This document shows, piece after piece, positions 16,782-25,996 of a stretch of 64,000 nt of DNA. The notes under the pieces were generated by a model. It saw nothing but the letters and a program-made list of their open reading frames with translations, searched no databases and was not told the DNA's origin. This DNA comes from Streptococcus mitis. Lineage in GTDB: Bacteria; Bacillota; Bacilli; Lactobacillales; Streptococcaceae. Positions within the stretch are counted from its first letter, which is position 1; every line of letters begins with the position of its first letter. The stretch spans positions 1,445,001 through 1,509,000 of the forward strand of contig NZ_CP067992.1 in assembly GCF_016658865.1 (NCBI RefSeq), in the 5' to 3' direction. The position numbers and the translations under genes are program-made.

Positions 16782-17564
16782 TTACTTCACTCTTTTGAAT
16801 TCCTTTACATCTTCATCTGTAATCTCGTATAAGGCATTTATAAATTCAACTTTAAATGTTCCAGGAAGATGTCCATTTGGACGTTTTTCTGCCATTTCTC
16901 CAGCGATATTGTAAACCAACATTGCTGTTTCTAATGATTTCAATTCTTGACCTTTTTCTAGTCCGATAAAGCTTGCTACTACAGCACCTAATAAACATCC
17001 TGTCCCAATAACTTTTGGCATCATGGCACTACCATTATGAATCGTTACAACTTCTCCATTAACCGCAATGGCATCCACTTCACCTGTTACTACTATTGGA
17101 ATATTGAACTTTTTATTTGCTGCTAGAGCAATTTCATCAATATTATCTACGCCTGCACTATCTACTCCTTTAGATGCCACATTTATTCCTACTAAAGAGG
17201 CAATCTCGCCAGCATTTCCCCTAATCGCTGCCAGTTTGTAATTATTGATTAGATCATCTGCTACTTTTTTTCTATATTCTCCTGCTCCACAGGCTACAGG
17301 ATCTAAAACTGCTGGGACATTATATTTCTCTGCAATTTTCAGAGCAGCTTGGTATAATTTCCAATTTTCATCTGTCAATGTTCCTATGTTTATTAATAAA
17401 CCTCCAGCATACTTTAACAAATCCTCTAAATCTGCAGGAAACTCACTCATGGCTGGTGATGCCCCCAGTGCTACTAATCCATTTGCTGTGAAATTTTTTA
17501 CTACATCATTGGTTATACAAATGATCAAAGGTGCTTTTTCTTTTAATAATTTTAAACTTGTCAT
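16782..17564 (-). CDS. thiM: hydroxyethylthiazole kinase ThiM, copy 2
   Basis: This 260-residue ThiM has [40 protein letters not shown] and the canonical [12 protein letters not shown] with the conserved cysteine. I start at MTSLKLL, with aaggaagg 9 bases upstream; the in-frame upstream ATG lacks a ribosome binding site. It belongs to the AT-rich thiM-thiE pair. A BOX-like repeat separates it from tenA, so co-transcription would have to run through that repeat. Confidence 0.95.
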   Translation of the reverse strand: MTSLKLLKEKAPLIICITNDVVKNFTANGLVALGASPAMSEFPADLEDLLKYAGGLLINIGTLTDENWKLYQAALKIAEKYNVPAVLDPVACGAGEYRKKVADDLINNYKLAAIRGNAGEIASLVGINVASKGVDSAGVDNIDEIALAANKKFNIPIVVTGEVDAIAVNGEVVTIHNGSAMMPKVIGTGCLLGAVVASFIGLEKGQELKSLETAMLVYNIAGEMAEKRPNGHLPGTFKVEFINALYEITDEDVKEFKRVK

Positions 17565-17655
17565 ATTAAAATCCTTCCTTTTCACTTTATACGATCTACT
17601 GATTTCGATTTATCTCTATCTTTCGTTAAGAAATTTTTTTACATTGAATGATTTA

Positions 17656-17813
17656 TGCTCAATGAAAATCAAAGAGCAAACTAGGAAGCTAGCCGCAGGT
17701 TGCTCAAAGCTCTGCTTTGAGGTTGTAGATAAGACTGACGAAGTCAGTCACATATATAATCTAAGGTGAAGCTAACGTGGTTTGAAGAGATTTTCGAAGA
17801 GAATTACCTCATC
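17656..17813. repeat. BOX-type intergenic repeat
   Basis: About 157 bases with the pneumococcal BOX/RUP ends: tgctcaatgaaaatcaaaga at one end and gattttcgaagagaatta at the other. Internally there are repeated hairpin modules (gctcaaagctctgctttgag, gactgacgaagtcagtc). It lies between tenA and thiM. Comparison with the 107-bp RUP at 61193 shows the extra central modules expected of BOX. Confidence 0.8.
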
Positions 17814-17839
17814 AAATTTGTAAATACCCTGAACCTTCT

Positions 17840-18508
17840 CTAGGCATCATAACCAATATCAAAAAATGCTAATTCTAAAGCGACTGCTTGATTCCAGCGT
17901 TGCTGAAGTTCTGTCAAATCTTCTCGACCTTTTCCGACACGATTGAGTTCGTCAACCAGAAATTGAACCCACTCTGCAAAGAAAGGACCTCTATGTAGAT
18001 TGATCCATTCCGAATGAATATAGGCTTCAGGTAGAGCCAAAACTTTAGAACCCCAGTCTAAATAGAGACCTTCTGCAATGACCAGCATGATCAAAAGATG
18101 AGCATAGTCTGATGAAGCCACTGCCGAATACATAAGATCCTGAAACGCTTTTGTTACAGGGTGCAAGGTTACTTCTAGATAGTCATTCTCAGATACTTTT
18201 AACTCCTTGAAAGCCTTTTGGAAATAACCATCTTCGTCTGCTTCAAGAAAGCCTAGTTGCTTGGTAAAACGAAGCTTGGATTCAAGCTGGTCTGCGTGGG
18301 CTACGCAAGCACCCAGCATGGATAAGAAGGCATCAAAGAAGTGATAATCTTGAATTAGGTAGTCTCTTAAGACCTTATTCTCAATTGTCCCCGCAAAAAG
18401 TTCCTTAACAAAACGATGATTGATTGCAGCCTGCCAATCCTTCTGACTGCTTTTTAATAATTCTCCAACAGTCAAACCTGGCTCAAATGCATAGTCTTGT
18501 GTTTCCAT
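17840..18508 (-). CDS. tenA: TenA/thiaminase II family protein, copy 2
   Basis: A 222-residue TenA-fold protein: LKSSQKDWQAAINHRFVKEL, LRDYLIQDYHFFDAFLSMLGA, and a C-terminal LELAFFDIGY, where the conserved acidic residue of the family is found. It is the first gene after the second TPP riboswitch leader. It is quite diverged from copy 1, so it may prefer another aminopyrimidine. The ATG is preceded by the weak Shine-Dalgarno gaggaaaa. Confidence 0.9.
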   Translation of the reverse strand: METQDYAFEPGLTVGELLKSSQKDWQAAINHRFVKELFAGTIENKVLRDYLIQDYHFFDAFLSMLGACVAHADQLESKLRFTKQLGFLEADEDGYFQKAFKELKVSENDYLEVTLHPVTKAFQDLMYSAVASSDYAHLLIMLVIAEGLYLDWGSKVLALPEAYIHSEWINLHRGPFFAEWVQFLVDELNRVGKGREDLTELQQRWNQAVALELAFFDIGYDA

Positions 18509-18652
18509 ATTTATTTTTCCTCTCTTTACTCGTTCGTAATCGACAAAACATCAAGAAAATCCTAGTTTTACTTGACCTTTTTAAAGAAAATCAAGGGCGT
18601 TCAAGAAGAGCTACCTAAATGCTTTGTATCACTTTCATCCAGCTTATATAAA

Positions 18653-18690
18653 CAAAAAAAACTCCAATTACAATCAAGAATTAGAGTTTA
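18653..18690 (-). terminator. riboswitch-controlled terminator before tenA copy 2
   Basis: On the minus strand, aaactctaatt, loop, aattggagttttttt. Position and sequence parallel the hairpin at 15797-15832. Confidence 0.78.
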
Positions 18691-18737
18691 GCTTACAAGA
18701 TTAGATTGTTCATTTCACCATACGAAAAAAACTGTTC

Positions 18738-18809
18738 ACATTTCCCTTCGCCAGTCTTAACTGTATCAGGTTCAATGGGTATCATCTCAGCCTAAAGCAC
18801 CCCAAATGT
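18738..18809 (-). promoter_or_regulatory. TPP riboswitch of the tenA-thiM-thiE unit
   Basis: The core matches the aptamer at 15876-15947 base for base as far as I can compare. P1 is acattt/aaatgt with all THI-box motifs. It is followed by a T-tailed hairpin and tenA. Confidence 0.95.
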
Positions 18810-18832
18810 CTTTATTATTTAATTACTGGACC

Positions 18833-18861
18833 AGTATAGCAAAAAATGAAAGCTCTAGCAA
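18833..18861 (-). promoter_or_regulatory. promoter of the tenA-thiM-thiE unit
   Basis: TTGCTA (complement of 18856-18861), 17 bases, TATACT (complement of 18833-18838), with TG extending the -10. The promoter differs from that of the first riboswitch although the leaders are duplicated. Confidence 0.75.
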
Positions 18862-18924
18862 GATATTTGACTGAAAAATATATTTATATAGTTTTCAATA
18901 GCGATTTTTTCTTCCTATAGACGA

Positions 18925-18950
18925 AGAAAAACCTCCACATTCAGTGGAGG
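18925..18950 (-). terminator. lctO terminator
   Basis: cctccac, loop, gtggagg, then a T-rich tail (complement of aagaaaaa) just after the lctO stop. Confidence 0.8.
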
Positions 18951-18962
18951 CGAGCTGTTTTA

Positions 18963-20099
18963 TCAATACAATTTTAAGTCACGAGGGTCAACTGGGAAGG
19001 TTGGGTTGTATGGGTTGTGACGGAGTTTGAAGTGTTTGACATCTTCAATGGTCTGAGTTCCAGACAATTGCATAACTGTCTTCAATTCCGCATTCAAGTG
19101 TTCAAAGACTTGACGCACACCAACACTACCGCCGAGAGCCAAGCCATAGATAACCGGGCGACCAATAGCTACCAAGTCTGCTCCTGAAGCCAAGGCTTTA
19201 AAGACGTGTTGACCACGACGAATACCTGAATCAAAGACAATTGGCACGCGTTTATCAACTGCTTCAGCTACTTCTTGAAGTGAGTCGAAGGCAGCTGGTC
19301 CACCGTCGATTTGGCGACCACCGTGGTTGGTTACCCAGATACCAGAGGCACCTGCAGCAAGTGAACGTTCAACGTCCTCACGGCATTGTGGTCCCTTGAC
19401 ATAAACAGGAAGTCCTGAGTATTCAGCGATAAATTCTACATCACGTGGAGACAAGCGTTGTTTAGCTGATTTGTAAACAAAGTCCATTGATTTTCCAGCA
19501 CCTTCTGGCAGATATTCCTCAACAATCGGCATACCAACTGGGAAGACAAAACCATTACGCTTGTCCACCTCACGATTGCCCCCTACGGTAGCATCTGCCG
19601 TCAAGACGATCGCTTTATAACCTTCAGCCTTCACACGGTCCATGATGTGGCGGTTAATCCCGTCATCTTTACTAAAGTAAAATTGGAACCAGTGAGGTGT
19701 CCCTTGAAGGGCTTCTGTAATTTCTGGAAGATCGACAGTAGAGTAAGAGCTGGTTGTATAGAGGGAACCGAACTCGTGCACACCACGCGCAGTCGCCACT
19801 TCACCCTGTTCGTTTGCCAATTTATGAGCCGCAACAGGCGCCATGATGATTGGTGAAGACAATTTTTCACCTGCAAATTCAATCTCTGTACTTGGATTTT
19901 CAACATCACAAAGCGTATGCGGAACGATGAGTTTGTGGTTAAAGGCACGAATATTCTCACGTAAAGTGAAAGTATCTTCCGCCCCACTAGCGATATAGCC
20001 AAATGCTGCTTTAGGAATAACTTGTTGCGCCATTGGCTCCAAATCATAGGTATTGATGAAATCTACATGACCTTCTGCATTGCTTGTTTTATATGACAT
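18963..20099 (-). CDS. lctO: L-lactate oxidase LctO
   Basis: This FMN enzyme oxidises L-lactate with O2 to pyruvate and H2O2, feeding SpxB. The 378 residues form a (beta/alpha)8 alpha-hydroxyacid oxidase: AAFGYIASGAEDTFTLREN, PIIMAPVAAHKLA, the catalytic histidine in WVTNHGGRQIDGGPA, and the FMN-binding FDSGIRRGQHVFKALASGAD. Shine-Dalgarno aggaggg precedes the ATG. A cre-like palindrome just upstream suggests CcpA control. Its own terminator follows; it appears monocistronic. Confidence 0.97.
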   Translation of the reverse strand: MSYKTSNAEGHVDFINTYDLEPMAQQVIPKAAFGYIASGAEDTFTLRENIRAFNHKLIVPHTLCDVENPSTEIEFAGEKLSSPIIMAPVAAHKLANEQGEVATARGVHEFGSLYTTSSYSTVDLPEITEALQGTPHWFQFYFSKDDGINRHIMDRVKAEGYKAIVLTADATVGGNREVDKRNGFVFPVGMPIVEEYLPEGAGKSMDFVYKSAKQRLSPRDVEFIAEYSGLPVYVKGPQCREDVERSLAAGASGIWVTNHGGRQIDGGPAAFDSLQEVAEAVDKRVPIVFDSGIRRGQHVFKALASGADLVAIGRPVIYGLALGGSVGVRQVFEHLNAELKTVMQLSGTQTIEDVKHFKLRHNPYNPTFPVDPRDLKLY

Positions 20100-20117
20100 A
20101 AAATGCCCTCCTTAATA

Positions 20118-20131
20118 AGTAAGCGTTTACT
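20118..20131. promoter_or_regulatory. cre-like operator upstream of lctO
   Basis: agtaagcgtttact is a 14-bp near-palindrome with the CG core of CcpA sites, 18 bases before the lctO ATG. In this position, bound CcpA would block transcription or elongation. The remaining 190 bases up to pyrE hold the pyrE terminator and no other gene. Confidence 0.6.
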
Positions 20132-20286
20132 TTGTATATTACAAAAATATCTTAACTCTTTTTTCAAAACTTTTCAAATATTTTGTTTGGAAATTTCATA
20201 CTTTCAATCATTTTACAGAGATAATTAAAAATGATAAACTTTCTTAAGTTATGGAAATTCAAATAATCTTTTCATTTTCTAGTCTA

Positions 20287-20325
20287 AAAAACAAAATCAG
20301 GTAATCCTAGTGACTACCTGATTTT
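20287..20325 (-). terminator. pyrE terminator
   Basis: aaaatcaggta, loop, tacctgatttt followed by T residues on the minus strand, shortly after the pyrE stop. Confidence 0.85.
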
Positions 20326-20332
20326 CTATGTT

Positions 20333-20965
20333 TTAGGCGTTTTGCCAATTTTCTTGGTCTTCTTTAAATCGTTTTAGAAGGTCGAGGCCTTCTGGTGTGA
20401 TGTAACCTTCTTCTTGGGCTAGGTGGATGAGTTCACTGTAGTTAGAAAGCGTCACAAGTTTGACACCTGCGTCTGAGAAGTTCTTATCTGCTTTTGGCAG
20501 TTGATAGCTAAAAATTGCCACAACACCAAGCACATCTGCTCCTTCGTGTTTAGCGGCTGCTACTGCTTCAAGAACAGAACCACCTGTTGAAATAAGATCT
20601 TCAACCACTACCATTTTTTGACCTTGAGCTACCCGGCCTTCGATTTGATTACCAGCGCCGTGGTCTTTTGGTTTGCTACGGATATAGGCAAATGGCAAAT
20701 TCATCTTGTCAGCAATAATAGCTCCGTGTGGAATCCCTGCCGTTGCAGTTCCTGCAATGACTTCTACCTCTGGAAAGGCTTCTTTAATAGCTTCCACAAA
20801 GCCATTTTCAATGATAGTACGAGTTTCTGGATAGGCAAGAGTTACACGGTTATCTGTGTAAATCGGCGACTTGATACCAGATGCCCAAGTGAAAGGCTCC
20901 TCTGGTTTGAGGTAAACGGCTTGAATTTTCAAGAGGTGGCTAGCGATATCTTTAGCAAGTGTCAT
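20333..20965 (-). CDS. pyrE: orotate phosphoribosyltransferase PyrE
   Basis: PyrE converts orotate and PRPP to OMP. The 210 residues contain [16 protein letters not shown] and the PRPP-binding motif [17 protein letters not shown], both diagnostic. It is the second gene of pyrF-pyrE, 33 bases after pyrF with Shine-Dalgarno aaggaga. It shares the PyrR-controlled leader upstream of pyrF. Confidence 0.97.
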   Translation of the reverse strand: MTLAKDIASHLLKIQAVYLKPEEPFTWASGIKSPIYTDNRVTLAYPETRTIIENGFVEAIKEAFPEVEVIAGTATAGIPHGAIIADKMNLPFAYIRSKPKDHGAGNQIEGRVAQGQKMVVVEDLISTGGSVLEAVAAAKHEGADVLGVVAIFSYQLPKADKNFSDAGVKLVTLSNYSELIHLAQEEGYITPEGLDLLKRFKEDQENWQNA

Positions 20966-20998
20966 GGTATTCTCCTTTTATTTTTCTAATCTAGTTCT

Positions 20999-21700
20999 TT
21001 AATTCCAGTCCTGTGTCCATTCATCCTTGATGGCATGATAAGCTGCAACAGGATTCTCAGCTTGGATAATAGGACGTCCCACTACGATATAGTCACTACC
21101 GATTTGATAGGCATCAGCAGGTGTCATCACGCGTTTTTGATCTCCAACAGCAGATCCCTGTGGACGAATGCCCGGTGTTAGACAGATAAAATCTGGATTA
21201 GTGGCCTGCTTGATGAGTTGCACTTCCTGAGCCGAGCAAACAACACCATCTAATCCCGCTTCAGCCGTCTTCTTGGCATAATGAATCACAGACTCTTGCA
21301 GGCTGGTTTGGATATTTTGAAAATCCTGCATCTGGGCTTCTGATGTTGATGTGAGCTGAGTGACAGCTATCAATTTGGCTTGACTACCAAGACCTTCACG
21401 CGCAGCCTTCATCATCTCTACACCCCCAGCAGCATGAACATTTGTCATATCCACACCAAGCTGAGACAGGACCTTCATAGCTGATTTGACTGTATTGGGA
21501 ATGTCATGCAGCTTGAGATCCAAAAAGACACTGTGCCCCAGGCCTTTCAAGTAAGACACAATCTCAGGCCCCGTTGCGTAATAAAGCTCCATCCCTACCT
21601 TAAGATAAAGGCTTTCTTCTGCTGGAAAAAGAGCTAAGAATTCCTTGACCGCCTCAAAACTAGGAAAATCAAGAGCAATGACTGGACGATGTTCTCGCAT
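20999..21700 (-). CDS. pyrF: orotidine 5'-phosphate decarboxylase PyrF
   Basis: PyrF decarboxylates OMP to UMP, the last step of de novo UMP synthesis. The catalytic K-D-K-D segment is visible as [13 protein letters not shown]. Also present are VNVHAAGG-like [12 protein letters not shown] and the phosphate-binding [14 protein letters not shown]. The 233-residue length is usual. It is the first gene of the operon, preceded by aaaggaga. Confidence 0.97.
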   Translation of the reverse strand: MREHRPVIALDFPSFEAVKEFLALFPAEESLYLKVGMELYYATGPEIVSYLKGLGHSVFLDLKLHDIPNTVKSAMKVLSQLGVDMTNVHAAGGVEMMKAAREGLGSQAKLIAVTQLTSTSEAQMQDFQNIQTSLQESVIHYAKKTAEAGLDGVVCSAQEVQLIKQATNPDFICLTPGIRPQGSAVGDQKRVMTPADAYQIGSDYIVVGRPIIQAENPVAAYHAIKDEWTQDWN

Positions 21701-21749
21701 AGGTTTCTCCTTTTACCTTTGCTAGTGAGAGAGTCTGGGCAACAGAAGC

Positions 21750-21841
21750 CACGAAAAAAGGAACCTGCCAACAGCAAGGTTCCACGAAAAATGGGTAGTC
21801 TCCACCCTTTCACCGTCTAACCTTAGCTGCCTCTCTGGACT
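21750..21841 (-). promoter_or_regulatory. PyrR-dependent attenuator of pyrFE
   Basis: The leader holds the PyrR-binding hairpin motif agtccagagaggc (complement of 21829-21841). It is followed by a terminator ggaacct, loop, aggttcc, tttttt (complement of 21754-21783). UMP-bound PyrR is expected to stabilise the binding hairpin and so promote termination. Confidence 0.85.
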
Positions 21842-21860
21842 GCTTTAAAGGTTTTTTACT

Positions 21861-21889
21861 ATTCTATTATTTCTACTAACACTTGTCAA
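21861..21889 (-). promoter_or_regulatory. pyrFE promoter
   Basis: Consensus TTGACA (complement of 21884-21889), 17 bases, TAGAAT (complement of 21861-21866), about 20 bases before the PyrR site. Confidence 0.85.
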
Positions 21890-21932
21890 GTAAAAACATG
21901 GCAACTAAAGAGCTATAGAAGAAAAGGTAAAC

Positions 21933-23186
21933 CTAGCGACGCGATGAACGTCGGGTCGTTTGGTTTTGATTGCCCTCTTCCTCCAGCTTTTTCCTTTCCT
22001 CTTCTAGTTTATTCTGCTGTTCTTCCAGTCTTTTCTTCTCTTCCTCTTTTTGTTTCTTCTCAGCTTCCTTAGCCTCTTGTTTGGCTTTTTCCTCAGCTTC
22101 CATAATTACTTTATCCGCCACTGTGTAGCTGTAAATTCCAGCTTCCATGTCAATCACACTCGGTTCTGACAATTGTGGCTTAATCTTACTATAGTAAGGC
22201 AGTTTCTTACTCATTTCAGATAGAGGAACCAAGACCTCGTCCGAATCATTCATAGTCAATCGAATTAAATCTGATGTCACCTTGCTTGGGGCTAGTTCCA
22301 CCTTTTGGATAGCAGACTTGAGTTCTGGGCTAATTTGAGCAAGTTCAGACGTAAAGGCTTTGATTTGTTCACTGTCATTAAAAAGAACTGATATATAAGT
22401 TTCTGGCAGACTCACCAAGCTTACCGCACTTGTCTCCACCTTCCCACTTGAAAGGATTGGATAATGGCTTTCTCCAGAAACATAGTAGGCCACAATATCG
22501 TATTCCTTAACCTTGATAGTAAACTTGGTTGGAAATTGATAGACAAGCTGAGCTGATTCAACCCAATAATTAGACTTGATCTGCTCTTCATATTTTGCCT
22601 TATCTAGCAGAAGGTTAATCGTATAATCCGAATCCTGAATGCCTGAAGCCTGTCGAATATCATCAGCTGTAGTTTGCACTGTTCCCTCAACACGAATATC
22701 CTTCATGGTCGCATAAGGACTAAGCAAATAAGCAGAGACAACCAATAAAATCAGACTGAGAAACAAAATCGAGATAGCCCGCCAGATATGAACTCCTGGA
22801 ATTTTCGGTTTGACCGGTTTTTCCTTAACAGGCTTTTTCTCTATTTTTTTATCCCGTTTATCCTCTTTCTCTGTCTTTTTAGACTTTGATTCTTCTTTGA
22901 CTACTTCTTTTTTGACGTCTTCTGACTCTCCTACTTTTTCTTTAGCATCTTCCTTAGCTGATTTTGGGTCTTTTGGATCAGATTCACTCTCTTGGTCCTC
23001 GGTTGCATCTGACTTTTCAGATTTGGAAGCCATTCGAGCTTGTCTTTCCTTTTCCTTCTCCTCAGCTAGGGCTGCTTCTTCCTCAGCCTTCTTTTTTAGA
23101 TATTCTTGGTTTCGTTTCTGCCATTCTGATAACTCTTTAAATTCTTCGAGGATTTCTTTGCCCTCTTTTTTCTTATCTTTTGACAT
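21933..23186 (-). CDS. divIB: cell division protein DivIB (FtsQ)
   Basis: A divisome bitopic membrane protein that works with DivIC and FtsL at the septum. The long, highly charged cytoplasmic N-terminus (about 135 residues of K/E/D/S) is followed by one membrane helix (IWRAISILFLSLILLVVSAY), a POTRA domain beginning about ATMKDIRVEGTVQ, a beta domain, and a charged coiled-coil tail rich in KEEEKKRLEEQQ ending RRSSRR. The charged tails are typical of streptococcal DivIB. It follows murG by 9 bases in the murD-murG-divIB cluster. Confidence 0.95.
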   Translation of the reverse strand: MSKDKKKEGKEILEEFKELSEWQKRNQEYLKKKAEEEAALAEEKEKERQARMASKSEKSDATEDQESESDPKDPKSAKEDAKEKVGESEDVKKEVVKEESKSKKTEKEDKRDKKIEKKPVKEKPVKPKIPGVHIWRAISILFLSLILLVVSAYLLSPYATMKDIRVEGTVQTTADDIRQASGIQDSDYTINLLLDKAKYEEQIKSNYWVESAQLVYQFPTKFTIKVKEYDIVAYYVSGESHYPILSSGKVETSAVSLVSLPETYISVLFNDSEQIKAFTSELAQISPELKSAIQKVELAPSKVTSDLIRLTMNDSDEVLVPLSEMSKKLPYYSKIKPQLSEPSVIDMEAGIYSYTVADKVIMEAEEKAKQEAKEAEKKQKEEEKKRLEEQQNKLEEERKKLEEEGNQNQTTRRSSRR

Positions 23187-23195
23187 TTACTTTCC

Positions 23196-24254
23196 TTATG
23201 ATAAATCTTTTTTCAACAATTGATAAAAATCTGCTAGAGATTTCAATTCCTTAGAAGCCTTCATCTTGGCTTGATAGTCTTCCTTGTGACTTAGTAAGTG
23301 AGAAAGCTTCTCTTCCAAACCATCCAAGGTCAAATCATTTTCTTGAAGCTCTTCTGCATAGCCTTTTTTAACAAAGTAGGCTGCGTTCTCAATCTGGTCT
23401 CCACGACTTGCTTCACGACCAAGTGGTACAATAACATGTAATTTTGCCATCGCCAAGAGCTCAAAAATCGTATTGGCACCGCCTCGTGTCACAACAATAT
23501 CAGCCAATTCCATTAAGGGTTGATAGAGATTTGTCACATAGTCAACACGAAAAAGATTTTGGCTCAACTCGTTCAGGCTAGAATCTCCAGTTAAATTGAT
23601 AATATTGTAGCGCTCTGTCAGTTCTTTCTTATGGTCTGTCACCAATTGGTTAAAGACACGAGCACCTGCAGAACCGCCAACAAACAATACAGTTGGCAAT
23701 TGGGGATTAAAGTGGGTTTGGATATCCACCAATTCATCTGGTTCTGGAGTTTTTTGATCTGAAACCTTGGTCACTGCTCCCACATGCTCAACCTTAGACA
23801 AACTTGAAGCTTGTTCAAAGGTTGAATACATCTTAGTCGCAAATTTATAGGCGATTTTATTGGCCAAGCCCATAGATAGGTCCGATTCGTGAATAAAGAC
23901 TGGCACTCCTGACACACGCGCTGCGATAACTGGCGGCACTGAGACAAAACCTCCCTTTGAAAAAAGGGCCTGTGGACGAAGTCGCAACATGATAAAGAGC
24001 GATTGGACAATTCCCCAGCCAACTTTAAAGACGTCCAGCATATTTTGCCAAGAGAAATAGCGACGCAATTTTCCAGTCGCAATGGAATGGAAGGTGACAT
24101 CTAGACCCGACTTGAGGATTTCTTGGTGTTCGATCCCACGCTTATCTCCGATATAGTGGACTTCCCAACCATCTTCGATGAACTTGGGCATTAACAAAAG
24201 GTTAAGGGTCACGTGTCCAACCGTCCCCCCACCTGTAAAGACAATTTTTTTCAT
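23196..24254 (-). CDS. murG: UDP-N-acetylglucosamine:lipid I transferase MurG
   Basis: MurG adds GlcNAc to lipid I to make lipid II at the cytoplasmic membrane face. The 352 residues show the GT-B N-terminal loop [14 protein letters not shown] (compared with the usual GGTGGH), [31 protein letters not shown] and the donor-site [14 protein letters not shown]. It is placed between murD and divIB with 1-9 base gaps. Confidence 0.97.
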   Translation of the reverse strand: MKKIVFTGGGTVGHVTLNLLLMPKFIEDGWEVHYIGDKRGIEHQEILKSGLDVTFHSIATGKLRRYFSWQNMLDVFKVGWGIVQSLFIMLRLRPQALFSKGGFVSVPPVIAARVSGVPVFIHESDLSMGLANKIAYKFATKMYSTFEQASSLSKVEHVGAVTKVSDQKTPEPDELVDIQTHFNPQLPTVLFVGGSAGARVFNQLVTDHKKELTERYNIINLTGDSSLNELSQNLFRVDYVTNLYQPLMELADIVVTRGGANTIFELLAMAKLHVIVPLGREASRGDQIENAAYFVKKGYAEELQENDLTLDGLEEKLSHLLSHKEDYQAKMKASKELKSLADFYQLLKKDLS

Positions 24255-24255
24255 A

Positions 24256-25608
24256 TTATTCCTTTAACTCCGCTACTGTGTCGATAAAGAGGTCGCCACG
24301 TACTTCAAAGTTAGCATACATATCCCAGCTAGCATTGGCAGGACTGAGAAGAACCACGTCTCCTTGAGTCGCAAGTTCATAGGCCTTGCGGGTCGCATCA
24401 GCAATATCAGTCGCATCCACATAAGACACACCAGCCTTATCTGCTGCCCGTTTGACACGTTCGGCAGACTGACCCAGGATAACCATCTTCTTGAGTCCAG
24501 TAATGTCTGGAACCAATTCGTCAAACTCATTACCACGGTCCAAACCACCTGCAATCAAAATGACCTTGCTGTTGTCAAATCCTGACAAGGCTTTTTGAGT
24601 AGCCAAGATATTGGTTGATTTGCTATCATTATAGAACTTAACACCCTTGATTTCATCCACAAATTGGAGACGGTGTTTGACACCTCCAAAGGCTGAAAGA
24701 GTTTCTTTGATGGTTTGGTTATCAACACCACGAAGCTTGGCTACAGCAATAGTCGCAAGGGCATTTTCCACATTGTGGCTACCTGGAACTCCGATTTCAT
24801 TCGCTGCCATGACAACTTCCCCACGGAAGTAGAGTTGACCATCTTCCAGATAAGCTCCATCAACCTTTTCAAGTGTTGAGAATGGTACAACTGTAGCTTG
24901 TGTTTTAGTAGCCAATTCTTTTGCCAAGTCTTGGTTAAAGTTCAAGACAAGGAAATCATCCGCTATCATCTTGTTTTGGATATTCCACTTGGCTGCTACA
25001 TATTCCTCAAAAGAACCATGATAATCGATATGAGTTGGCATGAGGTTGGTAATAACCGCAATCTCAGGATGGAATTCTTGAACGCCCATGAGTTGGAAAG
25101 AAGAAAGTTCCATGACAAGCGTATCCTTGTCTGTCGCAGTTTGAGCCACTTGACTGGCAGGATAGCCGATATTTCCTGATAAAAGACCATGTTGGCCAGC
25201 AGCAGTCAAAACGTCCCCAATCATAGTCGTTGTGGTTGTTTTACCATTTGAACCTGTGATACCAACAATCGGTGCTTCTGAAATCAAGTAAGCCAATTCC
25301 ACCTCAGTCAAGACTGGAATTCCCTTGGCCAAAGCCTTTTCAATCATGGGATTGCTGTAAGGGATACCTGGATTTTTCACCATAAGGGCAAACTCTTCAT
25401 CCAAGAGTTCCAAAGGATGACCGCCTGTGATGACCTTGATTCCTTCTTCCAACAAACTTTGGGCAGCTGGATTGTCCTCAAAAGGTTTCCCATCATTTAC
25501 TGTCACAATGGCACCTAGCTTGTCCAACAAACGAGCTGCAGATTCACCAGACTTGGCCAAACCTAAAACAAGGACTTTCTTATTCTTAAATTGATCTATT
25601 ACTTTCAT
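24256..25608 (-). CDS. murD: UDP-N-acetylmuramoyl-L-alanine:D-glutamate ligase MurD
   Basis: MurD adds D-Glu to UDP-MurNAc-L-Ala. It has the Rossmann N-terminus [17 protein letters not shown], the ATP-binding P-loop [15 protein letters not shown], the Mur-ligase central motif [20 protein letters not shown] and [15 protein letters not shown]. At 450 residues it is full length. It starts the murD-murG-divIB cluster; typA and a small gene lie upstream with a terminator between. Confidence 0.97.
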   Translation of the reverse strand: MKVIDQFKNKKVLVLGLAKSGESAARLLDKLGAIVTVNDGKPFEDNPAAQSLLEEGIKVITGGHPLELLDEEFALMVKNPGIPYSNPMIEKALAKGIPVLTEVELAYLISEAPIVGITGSNGKTTTTTMIGDVLTAAGQHGLLSGNIGYPASQVAQTATDKDTLVMELSSFQLMGVQEFHPEIAVITNLMPTHIDYHGSFEEYVAAKWNIQNKMIADDFLVLNFNQDLAKELATKTQATVVPFSTLEKVDGAYLEDGQLYFRGEVVMAANEIGVPGSHNVENALATIAVAKLRGVDNQTIKETLSAFGGVKHRLQFVDEIKGVKFYNDSKSTNILATQKALSGFDNSKVILIAGGLDRGNEFDELVPDITGLKKMVILGQSAERVKRAADKAGVSYVDATDIADATRKAYELATQGDVVLLSPANASWDMYANFEVRGDLFIDTVAELKE

Positions 25609-25698
25609 GTCTCGAACTCCATTTCTACTCTTACTATTTTACCATTTTTATGGAAATAATTCTAAATGAAAATGCTCAGATTGGGCATTCTAACAAGC

Positions 25699-25724
25699 AA
25701 AAAGAGAGCCGAAACTCTCTTTTT
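25699..25724 (-). terminator. terminator after the 84-residue membrane protein gene
   Basis: aaaaagagag, loop, ctctcttttt; the stem overlaps the stop codon of the gene at 25723-25977. Confidence 0.8.
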
Positions 25725-25977
25725 ATCTTCTTTTACTTTTATGGACCGACATGAGGGTAATATCTCGCAAGCTAAAGTATGCTAAGAAGAGCATAGCGAT
25801 TGCGATGAAGAATTCTGTCGGTAGCTGAAAGATTTGCAGAACAGACAGCATTAATAAAATCAAAAGTGCTACAAAAGCAAAGACGACAAGGACGATATTG
25901 ACTGTCCCTTTAATACTTTCTGGTGTCGCAAATACATAGAGTAGTAATAAGAGGATTCCTATGATTAAATAAACCAT
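25723..25977 (-). CDS. small integral membrane protein (DUF3165-like)
   Basis: 84 residues forming about three membrane helices (MVYLIIGILLLLLYVFA, TVNIVLVVFAFVALLILLML, FFIAIAMLFLAYFSL) with a basic tail HKSKRR. It lies 19 bases after typA and is probably co-transcribed with it. The DUF3165 label is from memory; no function is known to me. Confidence 0.75.
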   Translation of the reverse strand: MVYLIIGILLLLLYVFATPESIKGTVNIVLVVFAFVALLILLMLSVLQIFQLPTEFFIAIAMLFLAYFSLRDITLMSVHKSKRR

Positions 25978-25996
25978 CTTTATCTCTTTCTAGCTC

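Noticed and set aside
17245..17769. 174-codon plus-strand ORF across thiM copy 2 and the BOX repeat
   Set aside because: Antisense to a gene with diagnostic motifs and ending in repeat sequence.
17656..17813. Possible CRISPR-like repeats in the thiM/tenA interval
   Set aside because: The repeated hairpin units match BOX modules and there are no regular spacers.
22810..23223. 137-codon plus-strand ORF rich in Ser/Phe opposite divIB
   Set aside because: It mirrors the K/E-rich divIB N-terminus; composition is an antisense artefact.
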